Below are positions 18,286-26,776 of a DNA stretch of 64,000 nucleotides, one piece after another (positions within the stretch are counted from its first letter, which is position 1; the number at the start of each line of letters is the position of its first letter). The position numbers and the translations under genes were made by a program. The notes below the pieces were generated by a model that saw only the letters and a program-made list of their open reading frames with translations, was not told the DNA's origin and did no database searches. Location: the NCBI RefSeq assembly GCF_010731775.1, contig NZ_AP022590.1, positions 868,001-932,000 of the forward strand. Reading direction: 5' to 3'. Origin of the DNA: Mycobacterium mantenii (GTDB taxonomy: Bacteria > Actinomycetota > Actinomycetes > Mycobacteriales > Mycobacteriaceae).

Positions 18286-18301
18286 GTCGAGTAGCCTCGA
18301 C
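18286..18301 (+). promoter_or_regulatory. Short hairpin in the rpsA upstream region
   Basis: GTCGAG and CTCGAC form a perfect six-pair stem around TAGC, about 55 bases before the rpsA ATG. The surrounding 18119-18356 stretch holds no gene. It could be an operator or a 5'-UTR structure for rpsA; S1 proteins of other bacteria regulate their own translation, but there is no direct evidence here. Confidence 0.3.
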
Positions 18302-18356
18302 AGGTAAATCCAAGAATTGTCCCTACGACCCAACCTGTCCGGAGCAACCCAACAAT

Positions 18357-19796
18357 ATGCCGAGTCCCGCCGTCACCTCGCCGCAAGTAGCCGTCAACGA
18401 CATTGGCTCGAGCGAGGATTTTCTCGCCGCAATAGACAAAACGATCAAGTACTTCAACGATGGCGACATCGTCGAGGGCACGATCGTCAAAGTGGACCGG
18501 GACGAGGTGCTCCTCGATATCGGCTACAAGACCGAAGGGGTCATCCCCGCCCGCGAGCTCTCCATCAAGCACGATGTCGACCCCAACGAGGTCGTTTCCG
18601 TCGGTGATGAGGTCGAAGCCCTGGTTCTCACCAAGGAGGACAAAGAGGGCCGCCTGATCCTGTCCAAGAAGCGCGCGCAGTACGAGCGCGCCTGGGGCAC
18701 CATCGAGGCGCTCAAGGAGAAGGACGAGGCCGTCAAGGGGACCGTCATCGAGGTGGTCAAGGGTGGCCTGATCCTCGATATCGGGTTGCGCGGCTTCCTG
18801 CCCGCCTCGCTGGTCGAGATGCGCCGCGTCCGCGATCTGCAGCCGTACATCGGCAAGGAGATCGAGGCCAAGATCATCGAGCTGGACAAGAACCGCAACA
18901 ACGTGGTGCTGTCACGGCGCGCCTGGCTCGAGCAGACCCAGTCCGAGGTGCGCAGCGAGTTCCTCAACCAGCTGCAGAAGGGCGCCATCCGCAAGGGTGT
19001 CGTCTCCTCCATCGTCAACTTCGGCGCGTTCGTCGACCTCGGCGGTGTGGACGGCCTGGTGCACGTCTCCGAGCTGTCCTGGAAGCACATCGACCACCCG
19101 TCCGAGGTCGTGCAGGTCGGCGACGAGGTCACCGTCGAGGTGCTCGACGTCGACATGGACCGCGAACGGGTTTCGTTGTCGCTGAAGGCGACTCAGGAAG
19201 ACCCGTGGCGCCACTTCGCCCGCACCCACGCCATCGGCCAGATCGTGCCGGGCAAGGTCACCAAGCTGGTTCCGTTCGGTGCGTTCGTGCGCGTCGAGGA
19301 GGGCATCGAGGGCCTGGTGCACATCTCCGAGCTGGCCGAGCGCCACGTGGAGGTCCCCGATCAGGTGGTCGCCGTCGGCGACGACGCGATGGTCAAGGTG
19401 ATCGACATCGACCTGGAGCGTCGCCGGATCTCGTTGTCGCTCAAGCAGGCCAACGAGGATTACACCGACGAGTTCGACCCGGCGAAGTACGGCATGGCCG
19501 ACAGCTACGACGAGCAGGGCAACTACATCTTCCCCGAGGGCTTCGACTCCGAGACCAATGAATGGCTCGAGGGCTTCGAGAAGCAGCGCGCCGAGTGGGA
19601 GGCCCGCTACGCCGAGGCCGAGCGCCGGCACAAGATGCACACCGCGCAGATGGAGAAGTTCGCCGCGGCCGAGGCTGCCGGGCACGCCGAGCAGTCGCCG
19701 GGCAACGGCGGTGCGCGTGAGGAGAAGGCGGGCGGATCGCTGGCCAGCGATGCCCAATTGGCCGCTCTGCGGGAGAAACTCGCCGGCAACGCGTGA
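18357..19796 (+). CDS. rpsA: 30S ribosomal protein S1
   Basis: Binds mRNA and promotes translation initiation; also studied in mycobacteria in relation to trans-translation and pyrazinamide. The protein has 479 residues with four S1 RNA-binding repeats at about 35-105, 125-190, 210-280 and 295-365, each with the GxV/GAFV pattern (VNFGAFVDLGGVDGLVHVSELS, shortened: VDLGGVDGLVHVSEL). The C-terminal tail is acidic and charged. The ATG at 18357 gives the standard N-terminus PSPAVTSPQVAVNDIG; the frame open to 18135 is upstream non-coding. GGAG sits 12 bases before the start. Confidence 0.96.
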   Translation: MPSPAVTSPQVAVNDIGSSEDFLAAIDKTIKYFNDGDIVEGTIVKVDRDEVLLDIGYKTEGVIPARELSIKHDVDPNEVVSVGDEVEALVLTKEDKEGRLILSKKRAQYERAWGTIEALKEKDEAVKGTVIEVVKGGLILDIGLRGFLPASLVEMRRVRDLQPYIGKEIEAKIIELDKNRNNVVLSRRAWLEQTQSEVRSEFLNQLQKGAIRKGVVSSIVNFGAFVDLGGVDGLVHVSELSWKHIDHPSEVVQVGDEVTVEVLDVDMDRERVSLSLKATQEDPWRHFARTHAIGQIVPGKVTKLVPFGAFVRVEEGIEGLVHISELAERHVEVPDQVVAVGDDAMVKVIDIDLERRRISLSLKQANEDYTDEFDPAKYGMADSYDEQGNYIFPEGFDSETNEWLEGFEKQRAEWEARYAEAERRHKMHTAQMEKFAAAEAAGHAEQSPGNGGAREEKAGGSLASDAQLAALREKLAGNA

Positions 19797-19814
19797 CGTT
19801 TTCCTGACCACGTC

Positions 19815-21053
19815 ATGCTGCGGATCGGGCTGACTGGTGGCATCGGCGCCGGCAAGTCGGCGCTGTCGTCCACATTCGCGCAATGCGGCGCCGTCATCGT
19901 CGACGGGGACGTCATCGCGCGCGAGGTGGTTCAGCCGGGCACCGAGGGGCTGGCGGCGCTGGTGGAGGCGTTCGGCAGCGATATCCTGCTGCCGGACGGA
20001 TCGCTGGATCGACCAGCATTGGCCGCCAAGGCTTTTCGCGACGACGAGGCACGCAAGACGCTAAACGGGATTGTCCACCCGCTGGTGGGCAATCGCCGTT
20101 CGGAGATCATCGCCTCGGTGCCCGAGGATTCCGTTGTGGTCGAGGACATTCCGCTGCTGGTGGAGTCCGGGATGGCGCCGCTGTTCCCGCTCGTCGTCAT
20201 CGTCTACGCCGACGTCGAGGTGCGGCTGCGGCGGCTGGTCGATCAACGCGGCATGCCCGAAGAGGACGCCCGCGCCAGGATCGCCGCGCAGGCCAGCGAT
20301 GAGCAGCGCCGCGCCGTCGCCGACATCTGGGTGGACAACTCCGGCAGCCCGGAGGAGTTGGTGCAACGGGCCCACGATCTGTGGGACAACCGGATACTGC
20401 CGTTCGCGCGCAACCTGAGCGCGCGGCGCACCGCCCCGGCCCCGGCCCGGCTGGTGCCGCCCGACCCGAGTTGGGCGGATCAGGCGCAGCGAATCCTCAA
20501 CCGCCTCAAGACAAGCTGCGGTCACCGGGCGTTGCGCGTCGACCACATCGGCTCGACGGCGGTGCCGGACCTTCCGGCCAAGGATGTCATCGACATGCAG
20601 ATCACCGTCGAATCCCTGGCCGTCGCCGACGAACTCGCCGAGCCGCTGCTGTCCGCCGGTTACCCTCGCATCGAGCACATCGCCGAAGACGTCGCCAAGG
20701 ACGATGCCCGCAGTACCGTCGACGGCTACGACCACAAGGATGATCCGGCGTTGTGGTTCAAGCGGATTCACGCTTCGGCCGATCCCGGTCGGCCCACCAA
20801 TGTGCATATCCGCGTTGACGGTTGGCCCAACCAGCAGTTCGCCCTGCTGTTCGTGGACTGGCTGACGGCCAACCCCGACGCCCGCGCCGACTATCTGAAC
20901 GTCAAGCGCGCCGCCGAAAAGAGCGGTGGCGGAGACACCGCGGCCTACCTCGAGGTCAAAGAGCCGTGGGTGCTCGACGCCTACCGGCGGGCCTGGGAGT
21001 GGGCCGACTCGACCGGCTGGAAGCCCCTAGGGCATCGGCGCGCCGCAGGTTAG
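19815..21053 (+). CDS. coaE: Dephospho-CoA kinase fused to a GrpB-like domain
   Basis: Last step of coenzyme A synthesis: phosphorylates dephospho-CoA. The protein has 412 residues, twice the length of a plain CoaE. The N-terminal kinase (about 1-200) has the P-loop GLTGGIGAGKSAL. The C-terminal half (about 215-400) is a GrpB/UPF0157 nucleotidyltransferase-like domain with DHIGSTAVPDLPAKDVID. This fusion is normal for mycobacteria; the GrpB part is thought to help solubility or folding. The gene follows rpsA by 18 bases. Its 3' end overlaps the convergent secreted-protein gene by 27 bases. Confidence 0.95.
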   Translation: MLRIGLTGGIGAGKSALSSTFAQCGAVIVDGDVIAREVVQPGTEGLAALVEAFGSDILLPDGSLDRPALAAKAFRDDEARKTLNGIVHPLVGNRRSEIIASVPEDSVVVEDIPLLVESGMAPLFPLVVIVYADVEVRLRRLVDQRGMPEEDARARIAAQASDEQRRAVADIWVDNSGSPEELVQRAHDLWDNRILPFARNLSARRTAPAPARLVPPDPSWADQAQRILNRLKTSCGHRALRVDHIGSTAVPDLPAKDVIDMQITVESLAVADELAEPLLSAGYPRIEHIAEDVAKDDARSTVDGYDHKDDPALWFKRIHASADPGRPTNVHIRVDGWPNQQFALLFVDWLTANPDARADYLNVKRAAEKSGGGDTAAYLEVKEPWVLDAYRRAWEWADSTGWKPLGHRRAAG

Positions 21054-21452
21054 CGCCCCGTTGTTAGGATCGGTGTTACCGGCCACCGGTCTGACCATCT
21101 GGTCGGACTGGACGAAAACGTTGTCGTCGGCGTCGATCTCGCAGTGCACATTGGCCGCGTACGGGAAATGAAGCACGATCCGCAGGCCGGCTTGCGCGGG
21201 GTCGGGTAGCACGGTGTTGGCCTCGAAAACGTTGCCGGGCATGGAAGGCAGGTTGGTGGTGTTCGTCTGGCCGCCGTTGATGATGAAGGCGGCCTGGCTG
21301 CCGGTCGTCAGCGCGTCGATCCGGGCGCGGTAGGTGATGTTGTGCAGATCCGCCCGTGCCGGCGCCGGATTCGGCAGGAAGCCGGCGGCGACGACCATCA
21401 CCGCGACGATCGGCAGTAGCCTGCGGCCTGTGCAGCTCATAGTCGCTGACAT
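21027..21452 (-). CDS. Small exported protein of unknown function
   Basis: A 141-residue protein with a clear signal peptide (CTGRRLLPIVAVMVVAAGF, cleavage likely after PAPARA). The mature part of about 105 residues contains HNITYRARIDALTTGSQAAF and two Cys that could form a disulfide. It resembles a class of small mycobacterial secreted proteins of unknown role. The ATG at 21452 or an internal ATG at 21440 could serve as start; neither has a strong ribosome binding site. The 3' end overlaps coaE. Confidence 0.7.
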   Translation of the reverse strand: MSATMSCTGRRLLPIVAVMVVAAGFLPNPAPARADLHNITYRARIDALTTGSQAAFIINGGQTNTTNLPSMPGNVFEANTVLPDPAQAGLRIVLHFPYAANVHCEIDADDNVFVQSDQMVRPVAGNTDPNNGALTCGAPMP

Positions 21453-21488
21453 TACAACCAGCGTTATTTTCGAACCAGGTGGTTTGCG

Positions 21489-22265
21489 TTACGGCTGGCA
21501 GCGTGGACACCACAGCGTCGTGCGGCCATTCACCGCGGAGTGTTGAAGGCGGGTGCCGCAGCGTGGGCAGTGCGGGTCCGGTTCGTCACGCGCCCCGGTG
21601 AGCCAGCGCGCCAAACCCGGCACCCGGCCGTGTCGCACCGCGGTGCCCAGCACCTGCGTCATCGCCCGATGCAAGCCCTTCACGTCGTCGTCGTCCAATT
21701 CCGCAACCGTGCGGGTGGGCCGTATCCTGGCCCGCCAGCAGATTTCGTCAGCCAGCAGATTGCCCAGCCCGGCGATCACCGACTGGTCCGTGAGCGTCGG
21801 CTTCAGCCGACCCTTCCGCCCAGTGAGGGCGTCGCGGAAGTCTCGCAGGCCAAGCCCCAGCGCGTCGGGCCCCTGTGGGCCGGTGATCTGTGCGAGGTCG
21901 TCCTCGTTGCCGGCCAACCACACCCCGCGCAGCTTGCGCAGGTCGGCGTAGCGCAGTTCGCCTTTGTCGAGCGACACCACCAGCCGTTCATACTTCTCCG
22001 GCTGGGCGCCCGCGGCGGCGAAGTACGGGTGCCCGGTCATGCCGCTGTGAATCACCAGCGCCGGACCGTCGGTGGGCAGGATCAGCCATTTGCCGTGCCG
22101 GCGCGGTGCCCTGAAGCGGCGGCCGGTGAGGCGACGGGTGAGCGTGGTGGCGGAGGCGTTGCGCAGAATTCCCGGGTCGTGAACCCGCACCCGCTCAATC
22201 CGGCGTCGTGGCAGTGTGTTCGCCAACTGACGCCGGAATCCTTCCACGTCGGGAAGTTCAGGCAC
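21489..22265 (-). CDS. Fpg/Nei-family DNA glycosylase
   Basis: Base-excision repair enzyme that removes oxidised bases and nicks the abasic site. The protein has 258 residues. The N-terminal Pro-Glu of PELPDVEGF are the catalytic nucleophile and acid after Met removal. A helix-two-turn-helix region (DQSVIAGLGNLLADEICWRARI) and a C-terminal zinc finger (CPRCG and CPRC) complete the fold. The GTG start overlaps the 3' end of the upstream polymerase gene by eight bases, so the two are co-translated. Which Nei/Fpg subclass and which lesion are unclear. Confidence 0.9.
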   Translation of the reverse strand: MPELPDVEGFRRQLANTLPRRRIERVRVHDPGILRNASATTLTRRLTGRRFRAPRRHGKWLILPTDGPALVIHSGMTGHPYFAAAGAQPEKYERLVVSLDKGELRYADLRKLRGVWLAGNEDDLAQITGPQGPDALGLGLRDFRDALTGRKGRLKPTLTDQSVIAGLGNLLADEICWRARIRPTRTVAELDDDDVKGLHRAMTQVLGTAVRHGRVPGLARWLTGARDEPDPHCPRCGTRLQHSAVNGRTTLWCPRCQP

Positions 22266-23148
22266 GGGATGCCGCCAGCCGCTTCATCGGACCCGTCAGC
22301 GAGCGGGCATGCCGAGACATGTTTGCCCACGGATCGGGTTGTCCGGCAAGTCGTTTGGAAATATCGCGGATGGTGAACCGGTCGGCGCGCAGTCGCCGAG
22401 TGTCCAGCTCCTCCCACTCCAGCGGCGTCGCCACCGGGGCGCCCGCGCGGGCCCGCACCGAATACGGTGCCACCGCGGTCTGCGCGTACGCGTTTCGCAT
22501 GATGTCCAGATACACCCGCCCGCCGCGCTTGTCCTTGCGCGCCTCTACGGTGCGGTGTCCGGGGTCGTCGGCGACCACCACTTCGGCTACGCCCCGGGCG
22601 AATTGGCGCGCGCTGTCGAAGTCGGTGTCGGCCCGCAGCGGCACCACGACGTGCAGCCCGCGCGATCCGGTGGTCTGAAGGTAATGTGCCAGCCCGAGGT
22701 CGTGCAGCACCCCGGCGGTGGCGCGAGCCGTCGCCCGCACCACCGCGAAGTCGCTGTCGGACGGGTCGAGGTCGAAGACCAGCCGGTCCGGCTTGTCGAG
22801 ATGCTCTCGCCGCGACTGCCACGCATGCAGCGTGATGGCGTTCTGACTGGCCAGCCACCGCAACGCCTCCCGGCGTTCTGCCACCGCGTGCACCACGGTT
22901 CCGCCCTCTTTGGTGACCTGGACACGGCCCATCCACTCCGGCAGCGCGTCGGCGTAATCCTGCTGGAGGAACCCGGTTTCACCGATGCCGCGGGGAAACC
23001 TCTGCACGTTGAGCGGTCGGCCCCGCAGGTGCGGCAGCATGGTGTCGGCCACTTCGGTGTAGTAGGCGACCAGATCGGCCTTTGTGGTCCCATCGGCCGG
23101 AAACAGGACCCGGTCCGGGTGGGTGATCTCGACGCCGCTCGAGGGCAT
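22258..23148 (-). CDS. LigD-type primase-polymerase (stand-alone PolDom)
   Basis: Archaeo-eukaryotic primase-type polymerase like the polymerase domain of LigD and the stand-alone PolD/Prim-PolC proteins of mycobacteria, used in end joining and gap repair. The protein has 296 residues. The metal-binding Asp pair is in VFDLDPSD, the SRGLHVVVPL segment binds nucleotide, and the third acidic residue is in VYLDIMRNA. No ligase or nuclease domain is attached. Sharing an operon with an Fpg/Nei glycosylase suggests short-gap filling after base excision; that coupling is inference. Confidence 0.9.
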   Translation of the reverse strand: MPSSGVEITHPDRVLFPADGTTKADLVAYYTEVADTMLPHLRGRPLNVQRFPRGIGETGFLQQDYADALPEWMGRVQVTKEGGTVVHAVAERREALRWLASQNAITLHAWQSRREHLDKPDRLVFDLDPSDSDFAVVRATARATAGVLHDLGLAHYLQTTGSRGLHVVVPLRADTDFDSARQFARGVAEVVVADDPGHRTVEARKDKRGGRVYLDIMRNAYAQTAVAPYSVRARAGAPVATPLEWEELDTRRLRADRFTIRDISKRLAGQPDPWANMSRHARSLTGPMKRLAASRA

Positions 23149-23184
23149 GCGAAGGGCATACCCGCCGTCGGATCGAGGAAACTG

Positions 23185-23691
23185 CTAGCGTTCGCGCCAC
23201 GTCAGCTCGATGCCGTGGTGCGCCAGCCACCGCGACAGGTCATAGCCGTTGCGGGCCAACCCGTCGACCGCGGCGACGGCGCGTCGGACCGCCCGCTCGG
23301 CGGCCTCCGGACTCAGCAGGCCGTGGCGCACGGCATCCAGCAGCTCGTCGACATCGGTGAGTTCCGCTCCGGCGCCGGTGCGCACTTCGATATCCAGGTA
23401 ATGGTCTTCGGAATGCCACACGTCGGGACCGGGTAGGTATTCGCCCACATCCAGATACTGGTCATGGTCGCGCTCGTGCCCGGGATTGAAGTGAAAGACC
23501 GTGGCGCGCAAGCCCAGCGACGGCAGCAGCCACGACTCGAGGTAGTGGAACTGCGCGCGACCGGGAGTGGGGCGGGCGACGTAGAGGCCCCACGGATGCA
23601 CCGCGTACTCGTCGACGGCCCGCACGATGCCCTTGGGATCGGTGTTCGTGCGGGCCAGCAGGTGGAACGTCTCGTGCTTGGGCGGGTGAAT
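23185..23691 (-). CDS. DUF402 (FomD-like) protein with abnormal 5' end
   Basis: DUF402 proteins are small nucleoside-phosphate hydrolase-like proteins related to FomD. The visible part has RATVFHFNPGHERDHDQYLD and EDHYLDIEVRTG, typical of the family. The first usual start in frame is GTG 23625, but that drops the conserved IHPPKHETFHLLARTNTDPK. The frame is open up to TAG at 23703-23701, with ATT at 23691 as the only non-standard candidate. A GTG at 23699 is one frame off and would restore a normal N-terminus if one C were missing. Either a one-base deletion or a rare start is present. Confidence 0.7.
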   Translation of the reverse strand: MHPPKHETFHLLARTNTDPKGIVRAVDEYAVHPWGLYVARPTPGRAQFHYLESWLLPSLGLRATVFHFNPGHERDHDQYLDVGEYLPGPDVWHSEDHYLDIEVRTGAGAELTDVDELLDAVRHGLLSPEAAERAVRRAVAAVDGLARNGYDLSRWLAHHGIELTWRER

Positions 23692-23721
23692 GAGGTCACC
23701 CTACCGCTGCCGGGCTATTCC

Positions 23722-26469
23722 TTAACGGCGCAACCGGATCTTCCATCGCACGAAGCCGGCGTAGAAGAGCGACAGCGCGGCCAGCATGCCCATGTCGAGC
23801 AGCCAGATCTTCGAGGTGTGTTGCCAGAACCGATCCTGGGAGAGCAGAGAATCGGGCACCAGGTGCCGCAGGTCCACCGTCGACGATGCCGCGGCGTAGC
23901 CCCAGCGCGCCGGCATCGCCCACGACAACTGGTTCAAACCGAGCCGGCCGGTGACCGGGACCATCCCGCCGCACAGCACCAGCTGCGCCATCACCGTCAC
24001 CACGAACAGTGGCATGATCTGCTCGCTGGACCGAACCAGCGACGAAATCGCCAGGCCCAGAATGGCCGAGGCGACGCACGTCGCCGCCACGGTGGCGAAC
24101 AGTTCGACGGTGGCCCCGACGGTCGAGTGGCCGAACAGCACACCGCCGCGCGTCGGGGCGCTCTTGCCGATCACCACGATCGCGGTGACGATCGCCGACT
24201 GCAGTATCGCGAACCCGCAGAACACCGCGCTCTTGGCGAGCAGGTAGGCGGTGGTGGACAAGCCCACCGCCTGCTCGCGCTGGAAGATGGCACGCTCGCC
24301 GACCAGGTCGCGAATTGTCAAGGCGGTGCCCATGAATGCCGCGGCCGGCATCAGCAGGGCCAGTATCTGCGCGGCCTCGTCGGGTGTGCCCGCGTTGGGC
24401 GCCGGAACGTGAAATCCATTGCTGCCCGGAACCGTCAGGGACAGCGAGCCCAGGATGAACGGCAGCAGCGCCAGAAAGACGAAGTAGGCGCGGTCGGCGA
24501 TCACCAGCCGGACCTGGCGGCGGGCGATCGTCGAGATCTGGCGCCGCACGCTGGTGTGCACCGGTTCGCCGAGGCTGCTCGGCGCGTCTGTCTTGTCCGG
24601 CAGGTACTTCTGGGGCCGCTTCTGGGCCTCGTTTTGTTCCAGGAAGCGGCGGTTGGCTTCCTCCGGGTCGGCACCGACCTGGGTGAAGATCTTCGCCCAG
24701 TTGGTGGTGCCCATCGCCCCACCGATCCGGTCGGGCGAGCCGCAGTAGGCCGTCTTGCCCCCGGGGGCCATCAGCAACACCTGGTCGCACACGTCCAGGT
24801 AGGACAGCGAGTGCGTCACCACCAGCACGACACGACCGGCGTCGGCCAGCTGGCGCAGCATCGTCATGACCTGCAAGTCCAGCGCCGGATCCAAACCCGA
24901 GGTCGGCTCGTCGAGGATCAGCAGCGACGGCCCGGTCAACAGCTCGAGCGCCACCGAGGCGCGTTTGCGCTGCCCGCCGGACAGCTTCTCGACCCGGGTG
25001 TCGGCATGCTTGGTCAGGTCGAGTTCCTCGAGCACCTGGGCGACGACCCTCGCGCGGTCCGCTTTGCCGGTGTCGGGCGGCAGCCGCAGCTCGGCGGCGT
25101 AGCCCAGCGCCTGGTTGATGGTCAGCTGGCGATGCACCACGTCGTCTTGCGGCACGATGCCGATCCTGCTGCGCAGCGACGCGTACTCGGCGTGAATGTT
25201 GTGGCCCTCGAACGTCACCGAGCCCGAGGTCGGGGTGGTGTAGCCGGCGATGAGCCGGGCTAGCGTGCTCTTCCCGGCGCCCGAGCCGCCGATCACGGCG
25301 GTCAGCGTGCCGGGGCGCGCGGTCAGCGAGATGTCGTCCAGCAGCTGTTTGCCATTGTCGACGACGTAGGAGACGTTGCGCACCTCGAGACCGCCGGTGC
25401 GGGTGGCGGCGTCGCCGTGCTCGGTCAGGGTGCCGTCGCGGAACACCAGGTCGACGTTGCCGATGGTGACGATGTCGTTCTCGGACAGGATGGCCGACCC
25501 GACCCGGGTGCCGTTGACGAACGTTCCGTTGACGCTGTTGTCCCGGATCTCCGCGCCTAGCTGGGTGGGCACCAGGGTGGCGTGCTGGCGTGACGCCAGG
25601 ACGTCGGAGACGACGATGTCGTTCTCGGCGGCACGGCCGATCGTCATGGCGCCGGCCGTGCCCGCTGCCGACGACGCGCGCGGCGAGAGCAATTTCACAA
25701 AACGTGTCGCCAGGTTCGACACGTCGGCCGTCTTGGCGTCGATCACGGTGAATTCGGCTGCGGGCGTTGGCGATGGCTGGGCCGGTGCACCGGTTTCGCT
25801 CGGGGCGGGCGGTGTGACCTGCAACCTTGCCGGCGAGCCGGGGTCGATAACGGTCAGCGGCTCGGGTGGCGTGCCTCGCGGCGCCGGCGGTGGCGGCGTG
25901 CGGGGCGGCGGCGCCTGGCGGGGCGGCACCGCGGGCTGTCGCGGCGGTGCGTTCGGCGGTCTCGCCGGCTGCCGGGGTGGCACGGGGCGCGACGGCGCCG
26001 CCTGCGGACCGCCGCGGGCCGGGCCCCTGTTCTGGTTGCCGGGGCGGCCCTGCGGGGGCCGTGTCGGATTGGTTTGCTCGGCAAGCGCGGACCACACCAC
26101 GGTCGGCGGTCCGGAATCGTGGCTTGGCCGGGGCCGGGGCGGATGGCCGGCATGCCCCTGCTGGGGTCCGATCGCAAAGGTCAGGCGGGGACCCTGAGGG
26201 TTCCCAATGTGAATGCTCTGGCCGTCGTGAATGTCGACGACGGGCATCCGGTAGCCGTTGAGGTAGGTCCCGTTCAGCGAGCCATTGTCGATTGCCAGCC
26301 AACGGCCTTGATCGAACCGCAGGATCAGATGCGCGCGTGAGATTCGCGGATCGGCGATGTGCACATCGGCCTGCGCGTCGCGTCCGACGACCACCTCGTG
26401 GCCGGCCGCGAAGGATCGTTGGGACCCGTCATGCCGAATTGTCAGGATGGGCGGGGCGGGTCGAGTCAC
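23722..26469 (-). CDS. FHA-domain ABC-2 exporter (Rv1747-like)
   Basis: A 915-residue ABC transporter with two phosphothreonine-binding FHA domains. FHA1 (about 25-95) has VGRDAQAD, ISRAHL and NGTYLNG. A Pro-rich linker (100-255) contains two TVID Thr sites. FHA2 (274-345) has TIGRAAEND and NSVNGTFVNG. The ATPase domain (360-600) has GGSGAGKST, LSGGQRKR and LLILDEPTSGLD. An ABC-2 membrane domain (about 640-910) ends in KIRLRR. The M. tuberculosis homolog is phosphorylated by PknF and linked to export of cell-wall glycolipids. Here the kinase gene is divergent rather than upstream in line. GTG start at 26469. Confidence 0.93.
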   Translation of the reverse strand: MTRPAPPILTIRHDGSQRSFAAGHEVVVGRDAQADVHIADPRISRAHLILRFDQGRWLAIDNGSLNGTYLNGYRMPVVDIHDGQSIHIGNPQGPRLTFAIGPQQGHAGHPPRPRPSHDSGPPTVVWSALAEQTNPTRPPQGRPGNQNRGPARGGPQAAPSRPVPPRQPARPPNAPPRQPAVPPRQAPPPRTPPPPAPRGTPPEPLTVIDPGSPARLQVTPPAPSETGAPAQPSPTPAAEFTVIDAKTADVSNLATRFVKLLSPRASSAAGTAGAMTIGRAAENDIVVSDVLASRQHATLVPTQLGAEIRDNSVNGTFVNGTRVGSAILSENDIVTIGNVDLVFRDGTLTEHGDAATRTGGLEVRNVSYVVDNGKQLLDDISLTARPGTLTAVIGGSGAGKSTLARLIAGYTTPTSGSVTFEGHNIHAEYASLRSRIGIVPQDDVVHRQLTINQALGYAAELRLPPDTGKADRARVVAQVLEELDLTKHADTRVEKLSGGQRKRASVALELLTGPSLLILDEPTSGLDPALDLQVMTMLRQLADAGRVVLVVTHSLSYLDVCDQVLLMAPGGKTAYCGSPDRIGGAMGTTNWAKIFTQVGADPEEANRRFLEQNEAQKRPQKYLPDKTDAPSSLGEPVHTSVRRQISTIARRQVRLVIADRAYFVFLALLPFILGSLSLTVPGSNGFHVPAPNAGTPDEAAQILALLMPAAAFMGTALTIRDLVGERAIFQREQAVGLSTTAYLLAKSAVFCGFAILQSAIVTAIVVIGKSAPTRGGVLFGHSTVGATVELFATVAATCVASAILGLAISSLVRSSEQIMPLFVVTVMAQLVLCGGMVPVTGRLGLNQLSWAMPARWGYAAASSTVDLRHLVPDSLLSQDRFWQHTSKIWLLDMGMLAALSLFYAGFVRWKIRLRR

Positions 26470-26776
26470 TACTCAAGTATCGGCCCGCGTAGGCAGTGCG
26501 CTCTATTGGACCCAGCTGTGACTTCGCTTTGTTTCGATTCGGCCACTCATAACGCTTTCATAGCCTGCTGCGACGAATCGCCTACTGCGGTGCGGCATTA
26601 TTCGAACGGGAGGAGTGCAATCTTCGATTGTGTCCGCGCGCCGAGCACAGCGTTGTGCCGGCGGACGGCGAGACGAGCAGAGGGCCCAATCGCGATGCGC
26701 CTGCCCGCGGTGTGCGATCCGCATCACATTGCGGCGACACCTGGGCGGTGCCGGGAAACGAGGGGGCAAGGCATTG
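26470..26776. promoter_or_regulatory. Divergent promoter region between the FHA-ABC gene and the kinase
   Basis: About 300 bases separate the two starts. The part 26500-26640 is AT-richer than its surroundings and should hold both promoters. I see no strong palindrome. If the kinase starts at the later ATG 26942 the region is longer. Shared control of the kinase and its presumed substrate is likely from this layout. Confidence 0.4.

Noticed and set aside
26615..26776. Longest N-terminal extension of the PknF-like kinase
   Set aside because: Arg/Cys-rich, AT-biased stretch in the divergent promoter region without ribosome binding site; ATG 26777 or 26942 fits better.
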